Below, piece by piece: positions 58,467 through 64,000 of a stretch of DNA of 64,000 bases. A program made the position numbers and the translations under genes. A model generated the notes under the pieces. It was given only the letters and a program-made list of their open reading frames with translations, was not told where the DNA came from and did not search any database. The DNA is from an uncultured Eubacteriales bacterium (lineage in GTDB: Bacteria > Bacillota > Clostridia > Christensenellales > Aristaeellaceae), in contig URJB01000005.1 of the NCBI GenBank assembly GCA_900548145.1, forward strand, positions 20,980-84,979, read 5' to 3'. Numbering within the stretch: position 1 is the stretch's first letter; every line of letters starts with the position of its first letter.

Positions 58467-59489
58467 CTATGGCTGAATCTTCTCCCAAGTCAGCAGTTCC
58501 GTAACATACCGCCGGTTTTCCCGGTCATCGTTTACAAAGTCATATTTTTCGCCGGTCTGGGCGTTCACCACGCATACCGTAGGGTTCCCATACCCCATAA
58601 ATGCCAGCGACTCCGGGTCTTCCTGCGGGTAGAAGGGCATATTCAGCGAGCCGCGGGTGATTCCCTTCGCCGCCCACACCGGGAGCAGCACAAATTCCTC
58701 GCTTTTCCGTTTCGGGTCGATCATAGCCATGTAGCCGAACCGCAGCTCCTCCAGCGAATAAACATAGCCGTCTCTGACCCACTGCTCGAAAATTTCCAAA
58801 ATTTCCTGAAATTCCAACAACGGAAGATCGTCCTCATCCACGCCTACTTCCTTTGGGACGCAAAGGTTCACGCCGATTCGGTCTTCCAGCAGCGCGCCAA
58901 GCGTCACGTTGGCCGGAACGGACGGCAGAAGTTCCTCCGCCTTTTCGCCGGGGACTTCCAGGCGGAAGTTCTGACCGATCAGATAGGGAATCCCGTGGAA
59001 CGTGCTGTAAAACGCCATTCGGAACCGGCGCTGCCCTTCCCCGGCGGTTTCTTCCCGCAGAAGGAACGCCTCCAGTTCTCTTTCCCGCATTTCCGGGACG
59101 TCGGCTTTCAGGGTGCGAAGATAGGTTTCCGCTGCCGTTTCCCGGCAGAGGGGCTCGGCCCGCGCCGCTGAAAATTCCGCCACCAGATGATTCTCCGTGT
59201 TTTCTTCCACGAGAGCTGACGCGTCCAGCCCCACATAAGGCCCGCCCCACGTGATCCGCACGGCCGGGACAGCTTCCACCTCCGGCACGATGATGGGTAC
59301 GTCGATGGTCACTGTGTCTCCGTCCCGCAGATTTTTGCCGTCTCCGTGCCGGATCACATACTCCCCCACCCAGCGTTCAGGCAGCGTTTCGCGCAGTTCT
59401 CGAATGGAAACGGCTGGCTGCGCCGCTTCCGCCCCATTCATCCACAGGAAAATCGCGCATACCGTCGCCAGAACTCCGCGTCCTTTCAT
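58467..59489 (-). CDS. Exported hypothetical protein
   Basis: A 340-residue protein with a signal peptide (MKGRGVLATVCAIFLWMNGAEA, mature from about AQPAV). I do not recognise a domain with confidence. The mature part is acidic and beta-rich, with DGDTVTIDVPIIVPE near the start and LLPVWAAKGITRGSLN late, recalling uncharacterised lipoprotein families such as DUF6034. No catalytic motif is visible. The start at 59489 is preferred because GGGAG lies upstream. The frame from 59522 lacks a binding site. GC is lower than in the flanking lacZ gene. It is monocistronic. Confidence 0.75.
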   Translation of the reverse strand: MKGRGVLATVCAIFLWMNGAEAAQPAVSIRELRETLPERWVGEYVIRHGDGKNLRDGDTVTIDVPIIVPEVEAVPAVRITWGGPYVGLDASALVEENTENHLVAEFSAARAEPLCRETAAETYLRTLKADVPEMRERELEAFLLREETAGEGQRRFRMAFYSTFHGIPYLIGQNFRLEVPGEKAEELLPSVPANVTLGALLEDRIGVNLCVPKEVGVDEDDLPLLEFQEILEIFEQWVRDGYVYSLEELRFGYMAMIDPKRKSEEFVLLPVWAAKGITRGSLNMPFYPQEDPESLAFMGYGNPTVCVVNAQTGEKYDFVNDDRENRRYVTELLTWEKIQP

Positions 59490-59581
59490 CCCGATTTTCT
59501 CCCTTGCTTCTTTTTTTCCCATTTATCCAGACGAACCGGCAGGGGAAAAAGTTTCGCCGCCATGTTTTTTTCATCCAAAAA

Positions 59582-59614
59582 CCCGCCCGGCGCAGTTTTC
59601 TTGCACCGGGCGGG
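59582..59614. terminator. Terminator of lacZ
   Basis: A 9-bp stem CCCGCCCGG / CCGGGCGGG followed by a T-rich minus-strand tail (TTTTTGGATG). It lies 12 bases beyond the lacZ stop. Confidence 0.85.
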
Positions 59615-59625
59615 AAATTTTCTTT

Positions 59626-62600
59626 TTACCGCACCACCGCTTCAAAGCTGAAGCGGAACACAAGCGGCTTTTCCACATTGAGCAGATATTCCTCGTGGGT
59701 CTTGGCGCCCCAGCTGTCGTCGCCGCCCACGCCCATCTGCTGCCGGGCCACGCGCACCACCGTATTGTATACCGGCGGCAGCTCGTTGGGATGGCGGGCG
59801 TTTTCCAGCTCGTGGGGCGTATAGGGCAGCACGGAGGTCTCCATGCCGTCCTCGCCTTCGCACAGGAAGCGCAGGCCCCGGCCCCGGAAGTCCGTCACTT
59901 CTGCCCAGCGCACGCCGGTGCGGTTGCCACATTCTTGGGGCAGCACGTAGCGGGAGACATTCTCCTGCGCCGTGGTCTCCCACAGGCCCAGCTTCGCGCC
60001 ATGGCAGCGATCCACGTAGTTTTCGCCCGGCCCCATGCCGTAATAGCGCACCTGATCGTACTGCGCGTCCAGCGTGAACAGCATCCCGAACTCCGGCATG
60101 TCGTCCAGTTCCTTCACCGGGTCGTAGCGTAGCTCCGCGTCCACCCGGCCGCAGGGGTGCACGGTGTAGCGCACCGCGCACTGGGCCGCCGGGGTGGTGG
60201 GCAGCGCGTAGAGATAGGTGATGCTCACGCCGCCGTCCACCTCGTTCTGCACCTGCGGCTTGTCCATGGGCAGACAGTACAGGGACGCCAGCTTCCACTG
60301 ACCGTAGCGCTGAGGCATCCGATTGCCGTAGTCGTTTTCCGTGGGGGCGCGCCAGAAGTTGGGCATGGGCGCAGCTTTCAGCATCTCCACGCCGCCCGCG
60401 CGGTAGGAGATCATCTTGCCCTGCCTTTTGCTGAACAGCACGCTGAAATGCTCGCCGGTCACGCCCAGATTGTTGAAGCCGTCGACCACGAGAACCGGCG
60501 CGGCGGGAACAGCGGTCTTCTTTTCCTCCACCCGCCAGCTGCCCTGACCGAAGGCTACCTCATATCCCGCCTCGGCCCATTCCGTAGCCTCCCGCTGGCG
60601 GAAGGACAGGGTCACGGTGTACTCGCCGCCCCGGGTCTGTTCCGGGAAGGGCAGGGGCAGGGTGGCCGTCTCGCCGGGGGCCACGTCGGTCTTGATCTCC
60701 CGACGGGCGATCTCCCTGCCGTCCCGGCTCAGCGTGGCGATGCACTGCCATGCGGCGGTGCTGGTGAACAGGCTGTGATTGCGGATGGTGACGCTGTCCC
60801 GGCTCACGTCGGCAAACACGCTCTGGTAGTTGTACTTGACCTCCTGCATCTTGGGGGACTCGCTGCCGTCGCCGAACACGATGCCGTTGCAGCTGAAATC
60901 CCAGTCGGCGGGGCGTTCGCCAAAATCGCCGCCGTAGAAATACGCGTCCTTGCCGTAACGATCCTTCACGCGGATGCTCTGGTCGATGAAGTCCCAGATG
61001 AAGCCGCCCTGATACAGGGGCTCTTCATAGGCGTACTCGGTATATTTGTGCATCGCGCCGTTGGAGTTACCCATGGCGTGGGTGTATTCGCACAGGATGA
61101 AGGGCTTGTCCCGGTGCTCCTCCAGATACTGACGAATCTTCCAGACGGGGGTGTACATCTGGCTTTCCATGTCGGTGGTGTCATTATAGCGGCGGTCATG
61201 GGCCGTGCCTTCGTAATGCACCAGACGGGTGCTGTCCAGCTCCCGGAAGCGCTGGCTCATGGCATAGGGCACGCTGCCGCCCAGCGACTCGTTGCCGCAG
61301 CTCCAGATCAAAATGGAAGGATGATTCTTGTCCCGCTGATAGGTGGACTCGATCCGGTCCAGCATCTGGTCCTTCCAGTCCTCCCGGTCTCCGGGAACGG
61401 CGAAGCTCAGGGGCTTTTCCCCCGACTGGATGCGCTCCCACACGCCGTGGGATTCCAGATTGGTTTCGGCGATCACATACAGGCCCAGCTCGTCGCACAG
61501 GGCGTACACCGCGTCGTGGTCGGGATAATGGCAGGTGCGCACGGCGTTGATATTGTTCCGCTTCATGGTGAGCAGATCCCGGCGGATATGCTCCGCCGTC
61601 ACGGCACGGCCCCTCTCGGCGCAGAAATCGTGGCGGTTCGCACCCTTGAACACGATGCGCTTGCCGTTCAGGCACATCAGGCCGTTCTTCATTTCAAACC
61701 GGCGGAAGCCCACGTTCTGGCGGATGACCTCCGTCACCCGTCCCTCGCCGTCCTTCACCGTCACCAGCAGCCGGTACAGCTTCGGGCGCTCGGCGCTCCA
61801 CTTCTCCGGCTCCCGCACGGCCAGCTCGGCCACGGCTTCGCCGTCCGCTCCCTGAACGGCGGCGGAAGCGATTTCCCGCTCGCCGTCCGTCAGACGAAGT
61901 TCCACCTGCCACGGGCCCCGGCTTTCCAGCTGGGCGCGCACCTGCAGGGTTCCGTCCCGGTAGTCGTCGTCCAGCAGGGCGCGGATGCTCAGATCGCGCA
62001 CGTGAACGACGGGCACAGCGTACAGATACACGTCCCGGAACAGGCCGCTGAAGCGGAAGAAGTCCTGATCCTCGGCCCAGCTGCCCGCCCACCAGCGGTA
62101 CACCCGGCAGGCCAGCTTGTTCCGGCCCGGCAGCAGATAGGGGGTCAGGTCAAAGTCGCTGGGGGTAAAGCTGTCGCTGCCGAAGCCCACGTACCGGCCG
62201 TTGAGCCACAGGGCCACGCAGCTTTCCGCTCCCTGAAAGGATACCCGCACCGGCATTCCCTTCATGCTTTCCGGCAGCTCGAAGGTCTTCACATAGCATG
62301 CCACCGGGTTGAAACGCTCGGGAATTTCGCCCGGCTCAATATCCTCCCAGCCGTCCCATGGGTACTGGGTGTTGCAGTACTGGGGAACGCCGTATCCCTC
62401 CAGCTGCACGTGGGCAGGCACGGCGACATCGGCCCAGTCGGCGCAGTCGTACTCCGGCTGCTCGAAGCCGGGGATCAGCTGCTTTTCATTGACGGCATAA
62501 AAAAACTTCCAATATCCATTCAGGCTCATCCGCAGGCGGTTTTCCCCGGCCTCCAGATCTTCCAGACAGGCGAAAGCCTCATGGTCGGAATGGGCGGGAA

Positions 62601-62655
62601 GGCGATTTTCACAGAAGAACTCCGGGTTTTTCAGCTTTTCAGAATGAAATTCCAT
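59626..62655 (-). CDS. lacZ: Beta-galactosidase, GH2 (LacZ type)
   Basis: A 1009-residue five-domain enzyme. The jelly-roll start MEFHSEKLKNPEFFCENRLP is standard for clostridial LacZ. The acid/base is Glu456 in SCGNESLGG and the nucleophile is Glu523 in LCEYTHAMGNS. The C-terminal beta-sandwich (GENYVDRCHGAKLG) is complete. There is no signal peptide, so it cleaves imported lactose or galactosides in the cytoplasm. Start choice: ATG at 62655 with GAGGA eight bases upstream. An in-frame ATG at 62700 with AGAGG is possible. A short frame with a much better binding site overlaps this start. Confidence 0.93.
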   Translation of the reverse strand: MEFHSEKLKNPEFFCENRLPAHSDHEAFACLEDLEAGENRLRMSLNGYWKFFYAVNEKQLIPGFEQPEYDCADWADVAVPAHVQLEGYGVPQYCNTQYPWDGWEDIEPGEIPERFNPVACYVKTFELPESMKGMPVRVSFQGAESCVALWLNGRYVGFGSDSFTPSDFDLTPYLLPGRNKLACRVYRWWAGSWAEDQDFFRFSGLFRDVYLYAVPVVHVRDLSIRALLDDDYRDGTLQVRAQLESRGPWQVELRLTDGEREIASAAVQGADGEAVAELAVREPEKWSAERPKLYRLLVTVKDGEGRVTEVIRQNVGFRRFEMKNGLMCLNGKRIVFKGANRHDFCAERGRAVTAEHIRRDLLTMKRNNINAVRTCHYPDHDAVYALCDELGLYVIAETNLESHGVWERIQSGEKPLSFAVPGDREDWKDQMLDRIESTYQRDKNHPSILIWSCGNESLGGSVPYAMSQRFRELDSTRLVHYEGTAHDRRYNDTTDMESQMYTPVWKIRQYLEEHRDKPFILCEYTHAMGNSNGAMHKYTEYAYEEPLYQGGFIWDFIDQSIRVKDRYGKDAYFYGGDFGERPADWDFSCNGIVFGDGSESPKMQEVKYNYQSVFADVSRDSVTIRNHSLFTSTAAWQCIATLSRDGREIARREIKTDVAPGETATLPLPFPEQTRGGEYTVTLSFRQREATEWAEAGYEVAFGQGSWRVEEKKTAVPAAPVLVVDGFNNLGVTGEHFSVLFSKRQGKMISYRAGGVEMLKAAPMPNFWRAPTENDYGNRMPQRYGQWKLASLYCLPMDKPQVQNEVDGGVSITYLYALPTTPAAQCAVRYTVHPCGRVDAELRYDPVKELDDMPEFGMLFTLDAQYDQVRYYGMGPGENYVDRCHGAKLGLWETTAQENVSRYVLPQECGNRTGVRWAEVTDFRGRGLRFLCEGEDGMETSVLPYTPHELENARHPNELPPVYNTVVRVARQQMGVGGDDSWGAKTHEEYLLNVEKPLVFRFSFEAVVR

Positions 62656-62734
62656 CTCTGGTATCCTCGCTTTTTTCGTCGTTAGGATCGAATTTAACAT
62701 TGGCCGAGCCTCTGTTGTGTTCAAAGTTCTGCAT
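62639..62734 (-). CDS. Putative 31-residue upstream ORF overlapping the lacZ start
   Basis: ATG at 62734 is preceded by GGAGGAAGG, the best ribosome binding site in this intergenic region. The frame encodes MQNFEHNRGSANVKFD plus an acidic tail (DEKSEDTRDG) and stops at TGA 62641-62639, overlapping the lacZ start by 17 bases in another frame. It may be a leader peptide giving translational coupling, or only a fortuitous frame. There is no similarity I recognise. Confidence 0.45.
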   Translation of the reverse strand: MQNFEHNRGSANVKFDPNDEKSEDTRDGISF

Positions 62735-62795
62735 TTGCTTTCCTTCCTCCTGCCGCCCGGAAAAATTTTCACAGATTCGATCCCTTCATTTTTTC

Positions 62796-62825
62796 TTGAC
62801 CTGCCCTTCGGTTTTATGCTATCCT
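62796..62825 (+). promoter_or_regulatory. Promoter of nadR
   Basis: TTGACC (62796-62801), 18-base spacer, TATCCT (62820-62825) with an extended TGC before the -10. Confidence 0.6.
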
Positions 62826-62839
62826 TTGTGGGCAAAACG

Positions 62840-62858
62840 GCCTGACGGCGCGTCAGGC
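62840..62858 (+). promoter_or_regulatory. Leader hairpin or operator upstream of nadR
   Basis: An 8-bp perfect inverted repeat GCCTGACG-gcg-CGTCAGGC lying at about +8 of the predicted transcript and 53 bases before ATG. Confidence 0.5.
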
Positions 62859-62910
62859 GGCGGCGGAGCGTTTTTCTCCCGTCGCGAAACGGAAGGGAGT
62901 TCAATCGTTC

Positions 62911-63954
62911 ATGTATCAGACCGGCGTATATTTCGGCAGATTTTTACCCCCGCACAGAGGTCATCTCTATCAGATCATTGAAGCCTCCACCAAGTGCCAG
63001 AACCTGATCGTGGTGATTTCCGACAACGCGGAGCAGACCCGCGCCCTTTGCGAGGCGGACGGGCTGCCGGAAATTTCCTACCGGCTGCGCAAGCAGTGGT
63101 TTTCTCAGCAGGTACAGGATATGCCCCACATTCAGGTGCGGGTGCTGGACGAAAGCGACATTCCCGTCTATCCCGAGGGCTGGCAGGAATGGAGCAAGCG
63201 GATGCGCGAGGTCGTGTGCGCGCCCATCGACGCGTTTTTCGTGGGCGACTTAAGCTACAGTGAGACGCTGGCCAGCTATTTTCCGGAGGCGAAGGTGGAG
63301 CTGTTTGACCCCAGCCGCACCCGCTATCCCATTTCCGCCACGGAGATTCGCAAGAACATTTTGGGCAACTGGCACTACATTCTGGGCGCGGCCCGGCCCT
63401 TCTTTGCCAAGAAAGTGCTGATCGCCGGCACGGAAAGCTGCGGCAAAACGACCCTGACCAAGTGTCTGGCCAAGCTGTACAACACCTCCTGGTCGGAGGA
63501 GGTGGGCCGCTACTATGCCCGGGACTATCTGGGCAACGACGAGACCATCTACACCGACGAGGACTTCGGACGCATTGCGCACATTCAGTACGAGCAGGAC
63601 TACCACGCCCTGCGTTCGGCCAACAAGGTCTGCTTCTTCGACACCGACGCCACCTACACCGACTATTTCAGCGAACTGTATATGGGCCACCGCAACGAGC
63701 TGGTGGAGAAGTACATTGACCACACCCGCTACGACCGGCTCTTTTACCTGATGCCGGATGTGCGCTGGGTGGCGGACGGCCAGCGGCTCAACGGCGACGA
63801 AGACCGCCGTCGCATTCTGAACGACCGTCTTTTGCAAATGTACCGGGACTACGGTTTCGGCGACAAGATCACCATCATCAGCGGCGACTACAACGCCCGT
63901 CTCCACAAAGCCATCCAACTGGTGGACGACCTTCTCACCGGCGTCCGCCCTTAA
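62911..63954 (+). CDS. nadR: NadR-like bifunctional NMN adenylyltransferase / ribosylnicotinamide kinase
   Basis: A 347-residue protein of the NAD salvage pathway. The N-terminal nucleotidyltransferase domain has GRFLPPHRGH at residues 9-18 and ISATEIRKN. The C-terminal P-loop kinase has Walker A GTESCGKTT at 173-181 and the VGRYYARDY region. There is no N-terminal helix-turn-helix, so unlike enterobacterial NadR it is an enzyme only. It converts nicotinamide riboside to NMN and then to NAD. ATG follows AAGGGAG. The end overlaps a hairpin. Confidence 0.9.
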   Translation: MYQTGVYFGRFLPPHRGHLYQIIEASTKCQNLIVVISDNAEQTRALCEADGLPEISYRLRKQWFSQQVQDMPHIQVRVLDESDIPVYPEGWQEWSKRMREVVCAPIDAFFVGDLSYSETLASYFPEAKVELFDPSRTRYPISATEIRKNILGNWHYILGAARPFFAKKVLIAGTESCGKTTLTKCLAKLYNTSWSEEVGRYYARDYLGNDETIYTDEDFGRIAHIQYEQDYHALRSANKVCFFDTDATYTDYFSELYMGHRNELVEKYIDHTRYDRLFYLMPDVRWVADGQRLNGDEDRRRILNDRLLQMYRDYGFGDKITIISGDYNARLHKAIQLVDDLLTGVRP

Positions 63955-63999
63955 GGGGCAGTGCCCCTTAACCCCGGACTGCGCGCCATGGGCGCGCAG
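63951..63999 (+). terminator. Two consecutive tight hairpins at the 3' end of nadR
   Basis: TTAAGGGGC-agt-GCCCCTTAA (63951-63971, containing the nadR stop codon) and CTGCGCGCC-atg-GGCGCGCAG (63979-63999), both perfect 9-bp stems with 3-base loops. No T-run is visible before the window ends, so they could be a terminator or an intergenic repeat unit. Confidence 0.55.
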
Positions 64000-64000
64000 G

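Noticed and set aside
1..64000. tRNA, rRNA or classical riboswitch genes
   Set aside because: Reading the intergenic regions gave no cloverleaf with a GTTC-type arm, no rRNA-like blocks and no riboswitch cores I recognise. Short or diverged RNAs could still be missed without a covariance search.

Overview
This window most likely comes from the chromosome of an anaerobic, gut-associated Clostridia-type bacterium (Bacillota). The evidence is AGGAGG-type ribosome binding sites, sigma-A style promoters (TTGACA-N17-TATAAT upstream of the ABC exporter), YitT, YoaP-like and LplABC-type families, a NifU-like/GGGtGRT gene pair, and a bile-salt-hydrolase-type enzyme. I cannot name the genus. I found no rRNA, tRNA, CRISPR array or intact mobile element. 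Base composition shifts from about 50% GC in the sampled left part to about 60-67% after about 22.5 kb, with a clearly AT-richer patch near 48.6-50.2 kb (estimates from individual lines, not a computed profile).

Region 1 (1-22,506, all genes on +). A partial Gld-type ABC export/gliding-like cluster (ATPase, ABC-2 permease, GldG-like, DUF4340) runs into a membrane-bound AraC-type sensor-regulator. After a 14-bp terminator hairpin comes a long carbohydrate operon: LplA/B/C-type solute-binding protein and two permeases, a GH31 glycosidase, two D-2-hydroxyacid dehydrogenases, a TIM-barrel sugar isomerase/epimerase, and three paralogous GHL6/GH42-trimerisation-like putative glycosidases that share a CxCxxC motif. 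Stop and start codons overlap repeatedly. None of the enzymes has a signal peptide, so an imported oligosaccharide appears to be dismantled in the cytoplasm. Its chemistry cannot be assigned to a known pathway, which makes it the best candidate for an undescribed system here.

Region 2 (22.6-34.3 kb, genes on -). It holds an M20 peptidase with two multi-spanning membrane proteins (one DUF5058-like), a histidine phosphatase, a GH29 fucosidase, a complete polyamine importer operon (XRE-cupin regulator, PotA, PotB, PotC, PotD) with a probable operator, and YitT with an XRE/S24-like regulator.

Region 3 (34.5-41.5 kb). A NifU-like scaffold and a GGGtGRT protein form a two-gene operon of unknown role. 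It is followed by an unusual intergenic stretch (two inverted repeats, four ACTCGTACA direct repeats, a terminator) and an integrase C-terminal remnant that lies in frame behind a secreted gluzincin-like metalloprotease gene. Then come a YoaP-like acetyltransferase, a GH127 arabinofuranosidase and a divergent AraC regulator.

Region 4 (41.5-64 kb). It contains SbcCD with a sugar isomerase gene, a YbaK/ProX-like deacylase, a rhodanese-TtcA fusion, an AT-rich regulator patch, a heterodimeric ABC exporter with one degenerate ATP site, a MATE pump, divergent bile salt hydrolase and C69 dipeptidase genes, a small CDGCA protein, a GH2 beta-galactosidase with an overlapping small upstream frame, and NadR. 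Taken together, the dispersed glycosidases (GH31, GH29, GH127, GH2, three GHL6-like), the polyamine uptake and the bile salt hydrolase fit a saccharolytic intestinal lifestyle.
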